Below are positions 34,267 to 42,756 of a stretch of DNA of 56,742 nt, in pieces. Every line of letters begins with the position of its first letter. The stretch's first letter is position 1. The notes beneath the pieces are model-generated. The model was not told where the DNA came from. It made no database searches and saw only the letters and a list, made by a program, of their open reading frames with translations. Source of the stretch: Phyllobacterium sp. OV277 (lineage in GTDB: Bacteria; Pseudomonadota; Alphaproteobacteria; Rhizobiales; Rhizobiaceae); assembly GCF_900104355.1 (NCBI RefSeq), contig NZ_FNIY01000016.1, forward strand, positions 1 through 56,742, in the 5' to 3' direction. A program made the position numbers and the translations under genes.

Positions 34267-34785
34267 TTAATGGCCTGCGGACGCGCTGACGGAGAGCTTG
34301 CCAACCGAAACAGTCAATCGGCTTGCGCCGGAAATCGGTGTCAGCGCACGCCAGCGTGCGTTCTCGATATCACGGAACCCGGCAATCACCCCAACATATG
34401 CACCCTCAGTGCCCGGATTGACAGTCAGTTCCGTCGACTGTCCCGGCCGCACCGAAACCGTCTTGCGTTCAACCAGATCATCTCCAAGTGCGCTACCGCC
34501 CTTCAGCTGGAAGTAATCCATGGATTGAAAGCGTCCGGGTGATTTCAAAACGAAAATCTCGACCGCTGTCGGAGTAGGCGAGCCTGACGGAGACGGATTT
34601 GCGGTTGCGCTGGCCGACACGGTCGTCGAAATGGGGTCCTGATATTTCGGCCCGCTTGCTTCGGGGGTGGATGTGCAGGCTGCCAGAAATAGGCCCATCC
34701 CTATGGTTGCTGCCTGAAAAATACGGCGTTGAAACATCGAGTGACTGCGGAAATTTGTGAGTGCCTCAAGCGCTTCAAAACGCAT
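34267..34785 (-). CDS. tssJ: T6SS outer-membrane lipoprotein TssJ
   Basis: The product is 172 aa from ATG 34785, chosen because GGGAG lies 7 nt upstream. A second ATG at 34737 would give a shorter signal peptide. The lipoprotein signal IFQAATIGMGLFLAACTS has lipobox LAAC. The mature part has the TssJ beta-sandwich features VEIFVLKSPGRFQSMDYFQL near the start of the fold and GAYVGVIAGFRDIENARWRALTP near the end. It anchors TssM to the outer membrane. It is the first gene of the tssJ-K-L-M-tagF run, with tagH further upstream in the same direction (72-nt gap to its in-frame limit). Confidence 0.92.
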   Translation of the reverse strand: MRFEALEALTNFRSHSMFQRRIFQAATIGMGLFLAACTSTPEASGPKYQDPISTTVSASATANPSPSGSPTPTAVEIFVLKSPGRFQSMDYFQLKGGSALGDDLVERKTVSVRPGQSTELTVNPGTEGAYVGVIAGFRDIENARWRALTPISGASRLTVSVGKLSVSASAGH

Positions 34786-34896
34786 ACTAATCTCCCAATG
34801 CTCTATAGTTGGACATTTGCCCAATCCAAGGTTGTGAACCTGCTGTAACTTGCAGATAACACAGCATCACGTCAACGTAATCTTGATCGTGAAGAT

Positions 34897-36252
34897 TCAC
34901 GGTTGGGGAAAGAACTTACGCAGAAGTTTCATCAGGGCGGGCTTTGGCTTGCCTGACTGCTGGCCCTCAAAAAGAGTGGAAGATGCCAGAAACTCGTCCC
35001 AGAGTGCGGCTTTGCGCAGTGCTGGAATGGCTTTTGCCTTTGCTTTGGTGGAAAGCGCCGCGGGATCGATGGCCTGTTGTATCTCGCCAATAAAGTCGAG
35101 AACTGCAGCTGAAAGGGCGGTCTGATAATTGATAATCGATTGGAAATCCCGCTCGATGAGCTTCATATCGGCTGGCTCCGCTTCACCGATAAACTCGATA
35201 ATACCGTCCATCAGCTGATCATTCTTTTGTCCCGCCAATGAGAAAATCCATGGCGTTTCCCCGACAATGCCTTCCAGCTCCAGACGTGCCGCCGAGGCGT
35301 TTTTCCCGACATGCATCTCATAAAGCTCAACAAACGCTATCTTGAGCACTGCACCAGCTTTTCTCATCAGCTGCTCGTGGTCGATATCTGGCAGGGAGGC
35401 TGTGTCGAGCCCCGCACCTTCAAGAAACGCGGTCACAAGTTTGGAATCGGAATAGGGTATCGGTTGTGGTTCGATTTGAACCGCATAAACCGGCTTCTCG
35501 ACGGGAGCAGGCACGAATTGTTGCTGAGGTGCAGTATGCGAAGCCGGAGGCGTCACGGGTGCGGTGGAAAGAGGCTCCTCGTCATCACTGTCCCAATTAT
35601 CGGGGAGGATCGGACGAACAATCGGCAGATCAAACAGCGAATTGGCCGTTGGCGTCTGTTCGATTCGATCCGCGAGCGCGGATGGACGGCTAGCACGATA
35701 TGGCTTGACAATGTCGACTTCGGTAACGGGAGGGCCATCCCACCCTATGTCGACCGCGCCAAGCGCTTCGCGCGACGTTGGTTTTGCCGGACCATCAAAA
35801 AGTTCGTCGTGACTTTCGCCGGGGAGTTTACTCGTGGCACTAACGCCGCCCGGCGCAATATCAGACAGGATAGATGTCAGGCTCGGTCCGGACAGGAGAT
35901 CCGCACTATTTGTCTGTTGTTGGGGCCGAACCGCCCCGGCCTTCTGGATTGCTATGCGAAAACGATAATCGGCGATTTCAATGGTGTCGCCATCCGAAAG
36001 CCGCTGTCCGTACTGGCGGTCGACGGCAATACCGCCAACACTGACCCCGTTGGTGCTCTTGTCGATCAGAAAAACACCATCGTCGCGCTGCTCCAGCGTG
36101 CAATGATGTTTGGAGACGACGCGGCGACTGTCCTTGATTACCCAGCTGCAATTTTCACCCCGGCCGATGGTAAATCGCGCATCCTGAACCACCATTGAAC
36201 CGCTGAATGACGTATCGTTGGGATTGCTCAGGGCTTGAAGTTCAATTCGCAT
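34897..36252 (-). CDS. tagH: FHA-domain T6SS protein TagH (Fha)
   Basis: The product is 451 aa. The N-terminal forkhead-associated domain (residues about 1-105) has FTIGRGENCSWVIKDSRRVVSKHHCTL, with the Gly-Arg and Ser-x-x-His residues that hold phosphothreonine. A Pro-rich linker runs to about 265. The C-terminal TagH domain (about 270-440) has KLVTAFLEGAGLD and ends in the RKFFPQP tail. Fha binds TssL or the kinase-phosphorylated partner to trigger assembly. AGGA lies about 9 nt before the ATG. A second FHA protein is encoded at 40252-41349. Confidence 0.92.
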   Translation of the reverse strand: MRIELQALSNPNDTSFSGSMVVQDARFTIGRGENCSWVIKDSRRVVSKHHCTLEQRDDGVFLIDKSTNGVSVGGIAVDRQYGQRLSDGDTIEIADYRFRIAIQKAGAVRPQQQTNSADLLSGPSLTSILSDIAPGGVSATSKLPGESHDELFDGPAKPTSREALGAVDIGWDGPPVTEVDIVKPYRASRPSALADRIEQTPTANSLFDLPIVRPILPDNWDSDDEEPLSTAPVTPPASHTAPQQQFVPAPVEKPVYAVQIEPQPIPYSDSKLVTAFLEGAGLDTASLPDIDHEQLMRKAGAVLKIAFVELYEMHVGKNASAARLELEGIVGETPWIFSLAGQKNDQLMDGIIEFIGEAEPADMKLIERDFQSIINYQTALSAAVLDFIGEIQQAIDPAALSTKAKAKAIPALRKAALWDEFLASSTLFEGQQSGKPKPALMKLLRKFFPQP

Positions 36253-36320
36253 GGTTTATTCCTGCAGGTAGCCATCACAGTATTCGCTCTATTTGCCCGA
36301 TCACTAGCAAATATTGAAGC

Positions 36321-36357
36321 CTTGCAATTTTAGTTTCCAACACAACATAGTTGCAAG
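36321..36357. repeat. inverted repeat CTTGCAA / TTGCAAG in the divergent tagH-caspase gap
   Basis: CTTGCAA (36321-36327) and TTGCAAG (36351-36357) are perfect complements 23 nt apart in the AT-rich 226-nt region between the tagH start and the caspase-like gene. The two genes are divergent, so the promoters of both should lie here. The repeat could be a regulator site; spacing between arm centres is about three helical turns. No matching regulator is known in the window. Confidence 0.3.
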
Positions 36358-36478
36358 TATAGCAGGAAATAGGCTATTTTTGCGTATCCAGAACGATCTG
36401 CAAGTGATCAGATCAGCAACCGGAGTAAGCTGGACAAAGCCCGTCCGGTCAAGCCCAATGAGCTGAAGAGATAGTCGA

Positions 36479-37879
36479 TTGACGCCTTATGCGCCAACCC
36501 CACGCAGTTTTTTTCCGCACGCTTTGCGTGTGGTTTTGGCTTGCCTTGCGTTTCTTTTCGTTACGCAGATTGCGCGCGCTGAGATAATCGCTGTTAGCGG
36601 GCACAAGCGCATCGCGCTCGTTGTCGGTAATACAAACTATCAATATGTCGAGAAGCTGGTCAATCCGGCCAATGATTCTCAGGCAATTTCGGCTGCATTG
36701 CGCGATGAGGGGTTTGACGTTTTTCCCGCAAACGACACGACGCGCGATGAATTTGACCGGATATTCAATGAATTCAAGACGCAGGCCGAAACAGCGGATG
36801 TCGCGCTTGTGTATTTCTCCGGACACGGGTTTCAATTGAATGGCGTCAACTATCTGGTGCCTGTTGATGCTCGCCTGAATGACAGATCCCGGATTCTGGA
36901 TGAAACAATCAGCTTGGACAAAGTGATTGGTGAAATCCAGCAACGCACGCGCCAGACACTTGTTTTCCTTGACGCATGCCGCAACAATCCTCTTCCCGAC
37001 GGTGGATCGGTGAATGCCGGTCTGGCTCAGGTTACAGCGGGTGCAGGTGTGTATGTGGCCTTTGCCACCCAGCCCGGCAACATCAGTTACGATGGCAAAA
37101 GTTCATACAGCCCATTTACCAAGGCGCTGGTTGATCACATCAAGACACCAGGCCTTAGCATCTCCGACCTTATGATCAAGGTTCGAAATGATGTGAAGAT
37201 GGCAACGCTTGATAAGCAAATTCCCTGGGAACAGTCTTCGCTGCAGCAGCAGTTCTATTTTTCGGAGCCATCGGGCGGCGTCAAAGGTGAAGGTCAACAG
37301 CAAGTTGCAGCATTGGACCAGTCAGGCTCGCAGGCTGATCAGGGATTGACACGCCGGACCGATTTAGGCGATGCGACACGGGGCCCGGCAGCTAATCTTA
37401 CACCTGATCCCGGATATCCGTCCGCTATCAATCCGCAGACCGGTATGAATCCCATCATCATTATGCCGGAGGCGCCCGTTGAAATCTTCGGTCAGGAAGA
37501 TTTTGTTTTTACGCTTCAGAACGAATTGCAACGGGTAGGCTGCTACACGTCTGATCCTGATGGCGTGTGGGGCGGAAGCTCACGCGAAGCAGCGCAGCGC
37601 TATTGGGCAACCAAAAAGATGAAGACCGCCGATACAGGCCCCACTCAATTTCTCTATGAAAACGTGAAGCGCGAACCATCGTCCGTCTGTGTCTACGAGC
37701 CGCCGCGTCAGGCTGTCGCTCCGGCCAAGCCCGGTCCAAGGATTCCGGTCAAACCGCGCGCAGCCCGTGTCGTAGCGGACTCTGATCCCGAGCCGCAACG
37801 CGTTTTTAAACCTGTCGAACCTGCCGCTCCTCCTAAGAAAAGCCTGCGTGGAAGTCTTATTGGTGGTGTCTATCGCTGA
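36479..37879 (+). CDS. secreted caspase-fold (C14) protein with peptidoglycan-binding-like C-terminus
   Basis: The product is 466 aa from a TTG start at 36479; no in-frame ATG precedes the signal peptide (hydrophobic VVLACLAFLFVTQIARA, residues 18-34). The caspase domain (about 42-265) begins KRIALVVGNTNYQ and holds the catalytic dyad His116 (YFSGHGFQLNG) and Cys167 (FLDACRNNP). Near residues 340-400 is LQNELQRVGCYTSDPDGVWGGSSREAAQRYW, which resembles the peptidoglycan_binding_1 fold, followed by a Pro-rich tail. The metacaspase-like family is common in rhizobia, but its role is unknown. It is embedded in the T6SS locus on the opposite strand to the core genes. Confidence 0.85.
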   Translation: MTPYAPTPRSFFPHALRVVLACLAFLFVTQIARAEIIAVSGHKRIALVVGNTNYQYVEKLVNPANDSQAISAALRDEGFDVFPANDTTRDEFDRIFNEFKTQAETADVALVYFSGHGFQLNGVNYLVPVDARLNDRSRILDETISLDKVIGEIQQRTRQTLVFLDACRNNPLPDGGSVNAGLAQVTAGAGVYVAFATQPGNISYDGKSSYSPFTKALVDHIKTPGLSISDLMIKVRNDVKMATLDKQIPWEQSSLQQQFYFSEPSGGVKGEGQQQVAALDQSGSQADQGLTRRTDLGDATRGPAANLTPDPGYPSAINPQTGMNPIIIMPEAPVEIFGQEDFVFTLQNELQRVGCYTSDPDGVWGGSSREAAQRYWATKKMKTADTGPTQFLYENVKREPSSVCVYEPPRQAVAPAKPGPRIPVKPRAARVVADSDPEPQRVFKPVEPAAPPKKSLRGSLIGGVYR

Positions 37880-37953
37880 TGTTTGAACTCGACGTCAAAG
37901 ATCGGGGAGCCCAGCCCGCATATCGGGTACCCTGTTCCGTTTGTTGTTGATCC

Positions 37954-40236
37954 ATGCGTGGAGAAGAGCTCCATACGCTAAGTCAGGATTTCAAGCGCGC
38001 CAAGAAACTGGCACGGCAGCGTCGCAATAGGCGCCGCATATGGCAAGGGCTTGCTCTTGTCGCCTTCGCCGGGGTGGCAGTCGGAGCGTTTCTTTACCTG
38101 CCAAAGTTTCTTGGTATGCCCGATGACCTGACAAACGAGACATTGGTTATCCCTGAGGGTGAAGTTCAACTGCCCGGCAAGGATGGCGAGTTTGAATTGT
38201 CGGCGACAGATGACCGGCGTGATGCGCTTCTGCTTCAGTCTGTGAACAATGAAAAACCAAGGCCGCACAAAAGCGAAATACGTTTTCAGAAGAACAATAG
38301 CGGTTCTGAAATTGACGGTTCGGTCTATTTTGTATCGGACACAATGCTGTCGAGTTCCGTAAGATTAATGACGGCGCTACCCGCCACCCCGCAGGACTTT
38401 GCTCTTATGCAATCCGCGCCCGAGATATCGACGACACCGCCAGTTGTGCCGCAAGCTCCCGAACAACCCGTTCCTTCAAGCGATACCGCGTCATCGGACG
38501 CTGGGTGGGAGGGCGGCGTTTCACCCAGTGAGACAGCCCAGATTGGTGCTTCATCCCCGGGCAGTTCAAACAGCGTCGACATTATCAGCGAGAAGAAACG
38601 CCCGCCGCAGAATCAGCAATTCGTAATCAAGGTCCTTGCGGAACGCAATGTGAAGGATGTTCTTGCGGATGGGCACACAACGCAAGCCGAAACAGCGCGC
38701 GTCGCCGAGGCGGTAGCGAGATCGCTGAATATTCAGGTGCTTCGTCCGGGTTATCTTGCGGTCTGGCGAACGGCGCTCGTTGATTCACTGAATGGAGCGA
38801 CAGCACCAGTCCAGATATCGCTTTATGGCAGCGAAGGGTTGATCGGGAGTCTAGCCCGTGCCGATGACGGCAACTATGTGAAGATCGACGATCCTTGGAA
38901 GGGTGAGAGCTGGAACGATCTGACCAATGGTGGAGACGGATCAAAGCTCGATCAAAACTTCCGCATTATGGACGGCATCTATAGTGCTGGTATCCGCAAT
39001 GATATTCCGATCAATGTCATCACTGAGACCATCATGCGGATGTCACGGCTCTATGATCTGGGGAAATTCATTTCTCCGGAGGACAAAGTATCCTTGCTTT
39101 ATTCCGAAACGCCGCGTGACAAGGCCAGCGAGAGCGGACGTGTTTTGTATGTGTCGGTCCGACGCGGTGGCGAAAATCTGGAATGCTATTTGATGCGCCC
39201 GGAGCGCGGTGGCGATTACGCCTGTATGACCGAGGGCGATACCACGTCCGGATTGGGAGGTGCTGAAGGTTTCATCCTGCCGGTCAAGGGCGTTTTCCGC
39301 TCGGGCTTTGGCCCACGCGTTCATCCCATCCTTGGATCGGTCAAGTTCCACGAAGGCGTGGATTGGTCGGCGCCTGCAGGGACGCCGGTTTACGCTTCCT
39401 TTGACGGCACAATCAGTTTTGCCGGTACCAATGGAAACTTTGGCAATTTCATCAAGATCAGCCATGCGGGAAATCGGGAGACGCATTATGCGCATCTTCA
39501 GGGGTTTGCGAATGGGATTGCCGTCGGCAAGGCTGTCAAAGCAGGGCAGACCATCGGATTTGTGGGCTCGACGGGCCTCAGCACCGGACCGCATCTGCAT
39601 TTCGAGTTGCTGGCAAATGGCGGGCTTGTAGACCCGCTGGGCTATGGCTACAGCGAAATCGGTCTGGATGGCGAAGCGGAAAAACTCGTACAGCGGATTA
39701 TTCATGTGGAAAGCGGCGGCAATCCCAACGCTGCTAACCCATTATCATCCGCCAGCGGTCTGGGGCAGTTCATCAATAGCACCTGGTTGCGCATGATGAG
39801 TTCCTACAGGGCGGATCTCGTTTCGAAAATGAGCGTAAGTGAGTTACTGGCCCTGAAGTCGGACCCGACTCTGGCAACGGAAATGGTGATGAACCTTGCC
39901 AATGAGAACGAAGCAACGCTGAAAGCCTCAGGCATTGCCGGTACTGCCGGTAATCTCTATCTCGCTCACTTTCTTGGCGGTGGCGGTGCCGTATCGGTGC
40001 TGTCAGCCTCGCCTGACACGCAGCTCAGTTCCCTGTTGGATACATCGGTTTTCGGTGCCAACCCCTTCCTTTATGGCAAGACCGCTGGATGGATTGTTGA
40101 GTGGTCCAACCGGAAGATGTCTGGCCAGGGAGGCGCACAGGCTTCGCCAGTTTATCGGGAAGCACGGATCAAGGCATCGCGCTTCCGTTCCTATAGTTCA
40201 GGGATTAATGAGATGCTTGCCAAGCTGCAAGGTTGA
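37954..40236 (+). CDS. bifunctional peptidoglycan hydrolase: M23 (LytM) endopeptidase plus lytic transglycosylase-like domain
   Basis: The product is 760 aa. A cytoplasmic basic stretch precedes one membrane anchor (about 32-52, IWQGLALVAFAGVAVGAFLYL), followed by a long periplasmic linker rich in Pro/Ser (to about 210). The M23 domain (about 435-565) has the zinc ligands HEGVD near 465-469 and HLHFEL near 547-551, with THYAHL between. The C-terminal domain (about 570-720) begins KLVQRIIHVESGGNPNAANP, the Glu-containing signature of SLT-type transglycosylases, with SASGLGQFINSTW following. It could open the wall for T6SS assembly. Both active sites appear intact. ATG 37954 follows the caspase gene by 74 nt. 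Confidence 0.88.
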   Translation: MRGEELHTLSQDFKRAKKLARQRRNRRRIWQGLALVAFAGVAVGAFLYLPKFLGMPDDLTNETLVIPEGEVQLPGKDGEFELSATDDRRDALLLQSVNNEKPRPHKSEIRFQKNNSGSEIDGSVYFVSDTMLSSSVRLMTALPATPQDFALMQSAPEISTTPPVVPQAPEQPVPSSDTASSDAGWEGGVSPSETAQIGASSPGSSNSVDIISEKKRPPQNQQFVIKVLAERNVKDVLADGHTTQAETARVAEAVARSLNIQVLRPGYLAVWRTALVDSLNGATAPVQISLYGSEGLIGSLARADDGNYVKIDDPWKGESWNDLTNGGDGSKLDQNFRIMDGIYSAGIRNDIPINVITETIMRMSRLYDLGKFISPEDKVSLLYSETPRDKASESGRVLYVSVRRGGENLECYLMRPERGGDYACMTEGDTTSGLGGAEGFILPVKGVFRSGFGPRVHPILGSVKFHEGVDWSAPAGTPVYASFDGTISFAGTNGNFGNFIKISHAGNRETHYAHLQGFANGIAVGKAVKAGQTIGFVGSTGLSTGPHLHFELLANGGLVDPLGYGYSEIGLDGEAEKLVQRIIHVESGGNPNAANPLSSASGLGQFINSTWLRMMSSYRADLVSKMSVSELLALKSDPTLATEMVMNLANENEATLKASGIAGTAGNLYLAHFLGGGGAVSVLSASPDTQLSSLLDTSVFGANPFLYGKTAGWIVEWSNRKMSGQGGAQASPVYREARIKASRFRSYSSGINEMLAKLQG

Positions 40237-40251
40237 GATGGCATTCGCTAT

Positions 40252-41349
40252 TCAGTCGGTTGTTCTCTGTTTGCCGATTTTCTCGTCATAGGCCTCACCG
40301 AAATAATGCAGGAAAACATCGAGAATGCCATTCTCGTAAGGCTCGTTCCGTTCGTTCCAGGCGTTGACATAGCGGGTCCAACGGGCACCTTTCCCTGAGA
40401 GAAACGAGCTTTTCCCTGATGCTTCGATTGCGTCGGGTGACAGCTCGTTCAGCAAGCGGAAGAGCGCGGTTTGCATGGCCTGGAATACCGCCTGTTCATG
40501 CTGCTTGAGATCGTCAACGGCCTCGCTGAAGCTATTCGTTGCATCCAGATATTCACGTTTGTTTGCTGCAAACAAAGCGGCCAGTGCGGCCGACGTTTCG
40601 GGAATGAACTTCAGCGCATTGTTGCCGTCGGATTTCAGAACGGTCTGCTTGGTGCTGCGGATCAAGGCACGCATTTGGGCGCGAGCGGTGAGCAACTGGG
40701 TGAGGCCGGGTACCACAGCCCGGAAAATTTGGCCCAATTGTTCGGCAAATTCGTCATCATGGCGGCCTGCGAGCACATCGGGATCAATTCCTGCTCCAAT
40801 GGCAAAATGTTCGATAAACCGTTCGCGCGAATGGGAGGGCCCGGTGGATGGTCGCGGTTTGACGGGGGCTGGAGGCTCGCGAACGGCCTGAACTGAACGG
40901 GTTGGCTGTGTGGGTGGACTTTGCACAGCCCCAAGAAACATGGTTCGATCTTCCATCTCACGCAGCGGACTTTCGGCGCCCCGGGGAATAAAGACGGTTT
41001 GTTCCGCTGTAAGCAATGGCTCGGAAGGCCGTGGTTGCTCAAGAAATACGCGGAGCTGGTAGGCTCCGATTTCAACAAGATCACCCGCTAACAGGATGCG
41101 CCGCGCACCCTTCTGCAGCTCGTCGCCATTGACCAAAAGGCCGTTCGCCGACAGATCTTCTACCCAGTACGCATTGTCGTCGTAAAAGATCTGACAATGT
41201 TTCGTCGAAACGAAACGGCTTCTGTCAGGCAGGGACCAGTCAGCATCTTCCGAACGACCGATGATGAAGGAGCGCTGGTCTGTTATGAACTCCGGAATAA
41301 TATCGTCTCCATGCAGGGAACGATTCTCCAACCTCAGCACAAGTCGCAT
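40252..41349 (-). CDS. second FHA-domain TagH-like protein
   Basis: The product is 365 aa from ATG 41349, chosen because CGGAG lies about 7 nt upstream; an ATG at 41379 in frame lacks a ribosome-binding site. The FHA domain (about 1-105) has FIIGRSEDADWSLPDRSRFVSTKHCQIF and a WVEDLSANGLLVNG turn, keeping the phospho-Thr pocket. A Pro-rich linker leads to a TagH-like C-terminal domain (about 165-355, with FIEHFAIGAGIDPDVL and ending FLHYFGEAY). It differs clearly in sequence from the 34897-36252 protein. The gene is leftward and convergent with the M23/SLT gene (15 nt gap). Confidence 0.88.
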   Translation of the reverse strand: MRLVLRLENRSLHGDDIIPEFITDQRSFIIGRSEDADWSLPDRSRFVSTKHCQIFYDDNAYWVEDLSANGLLVNGDELQKGARRILLAGDLVEIGAYQLRVFLEQPRPSEPLLTAEQTVFIPRGAESPLREMEDRTMFLGAVQSPPTQPTRSVQAVREPPAPVKPRPSTGPSHSRERFIEHFAIGAGIDPDVLAGRHDDEFAEQLGQIFRAVVPGLTQLLTARAQMRALIRSTKQTVLKSDGNNALKFIPETSAALAALFAANKREYLDATNSFSEAVDDLKQHEQAVFQAMQTALFRLLNELSPDAIEASGKSSFLSGKGARWTRYVNAWNERNEPYENGILDVFLHYFGEAYDEKIGKQRTTD

Positions 41350-41507
41350 CCGCTTCTCCGGCATTTGTTGTCTGGCCATAGACTATTCAAATAAAGTGTT
41401 GGATACCAAGAGTATAGCGATTTGGATGCGGATCTTTTTTGATGATAGACCAAATTCGATACGGTGGTTGCGGCAAGAGCAAAGGAATACATCGTTTCAA
41501 TCTCGGA

Positions 41508-41918
41508 ATGACGAGTTGGTTTGTTGTATTTTTGACTGCCCCATTGTTACTCGCAGCCCCCAGAGCTGCGCAAGCGGCTTTCACCGTGTGCAACCAGACT
41601 GCCGACGTTGCCAATGTTGCAATCGGCGAGCAGGTGGGCGGGGATATGCGGACAGAAGGCTGGTGGGCCATAGCCGCCAATCGCTGTGCTGATGTCATAA
41701 AGTCAAAACTTTCAAACCGCTATATCTATGTTCATGCCATTGATGTTCAGGGCAGGCCCATTCTGGACGGCGCCGTTACTCTGTGTGTTGATACGAAAAA
41801 GTTTCAGATTACCGGTAAAGACGCTTGCTGGCAGCGCAATCATTTGCGAGGCGTATTCAAGGAAGTTGATACCCAATCATCTGATAACTGGACATTGTTT
41901 CTGACTGACCGGCCCTAG
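41508..41918 (+). CDS. secreted DUF1036 protein
   Basis: The product is 136 aa from ATG 41508, which gives a clean signal peptide (MTSWFVVFLTAPLLLAAPRAAQA). An ATG at 41439 in frame adds 23 polar residues and has no ribosome-binding site. The mature part is DUF1036: FTVCNQTADVANVAIGEQ, then GWWAIAANRCADVI, CVDTKKFQITG and DACWQR, with four Cys residues that may pair. DUF1036 proteins are small periplasmic proteins of alphaproteobacteria with unknown role. It stands between the second FHA gene and pppA. Confidence 0.85.
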   Translation: MTSWFVVFLTAPLLLAAPRAAQAAFTVCNQTADVANVAIGEQVGGDMRTEGWWAIAANRCADVIKSKLSNRYIYVHAIDVQGRPILDGAVTLCVDTKKFQITGKDACWQRNHLRGVFKEVDTQSSDNWTLFLTDRP

Positions 41919-41973
41919 AAGAAATTATTGGTAGAATGCCCTTTAACCCATGACCTGCTATCAAGCGAGAGAC

Positions 41974-42756
41974 ATGACCATTCCAACGCGCAACAAGACC
42001 AAAGCAAAGGATTCAGCCGGGTGGTTTGATTCCCATGCGATGTCCCATACGGGTCGCGTGCGGCCGGTCAATGAAGATCGCTTTCTTTCAAAGCCACTAA
42101 ACGGGGTATGGCTTGTTGCCGACGGCATGGGTGGCCACTCCCACGGCGATGTCGCGGCGTCAATGATCGTGCAAGCGGCTGGACGCGTCGGGCATCATGC
42201 AGTCCACGAGGCAAAAGTTCAGGATTTCCACGATCACATTTTTAGTGTCAATCAGGATATCCGCAATCTGGCACGCGAGCATGGACTGGGTGTCATGGGA
42301 TCGACGCTGGTTGCATTGCTTGTTACGGGCCAGCATTTTTCGGTCGTATGGTCAGGTGACAGCCGTCTTTATCTCAACCGCGGCAACCGGATGACCCAGA
42401 TCTCCAAGGATCATACGGAAGTACAACAGATGATCGACGATGGTACGCTTGATCCAGCGGCGGCTGCCAGTTTCAAACGCAAGAATGTCATTCTGCATGC
42501 CATAGGTGTTCACGAGCTTCCTCATCTTGATTTGCTCAGTGGTGAATTGAAGGATGGAGATACATTCATCCTTTGCAGCGACGGCCTTACTGCGCATCTC
42601 TCCGCGTTGGAAATTCAGGACATCATCCTGTCGCAAGAGCCAGAAACTGCATGCAATTCACTGATAAACAGTGCGCTCGAGCGGGGAGGGAGCGACAATG
42701 TTACGGTGGTGGTTGTCAATTATCGCGTAGCCCCAGCCCATGATGGTCGGCCATAA
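41974..42756 (+). CDS. pppA: PP2C-type serine/threonine phosphatase PppA
   Basis: The product is 260 aa from ATG 41974 (AGCGAGAGAC upstream; an ATG at 41950 is possible). All PP2C metal motifs are intact: RPVNEDRFL, WLVADGMGGHSHGD, GSTLVAL, WSGDSRLYL, FILCSDGLTAHLS and GGSDNVTVVVV. It reverses the phosphorylation set by PpkA, switching off the Fha-dependent T6SS trigger. It overlaps ppkA by one base (TAATG), so both are made together. Contrast with the degenerate PP2C domain fused to TagF. Confidence 0.95.
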   Translation: MTIPTRNKTKAKDSAGWFDSHAMSHTGRVRPVNEDRFLSKPLNGVWLVADGMGGHSHGDVAASMIVQAAGRVGHHAVHEAKVQDFHDHIFSVNQDIRNLAREHGLGVMGSTLVALLVTGQHFSVVWSGDSRLYLNRGNRMTQISKDHTEVQQMIDDGTLDPAAAASFKRKNVILHAIGVHELPHLDLLSGELKDGDTFILCSDGLTAHLSALEIQDIILSQEPETACNSLINSALERGGSDNVTVVVVNYRVAPAHDGRP

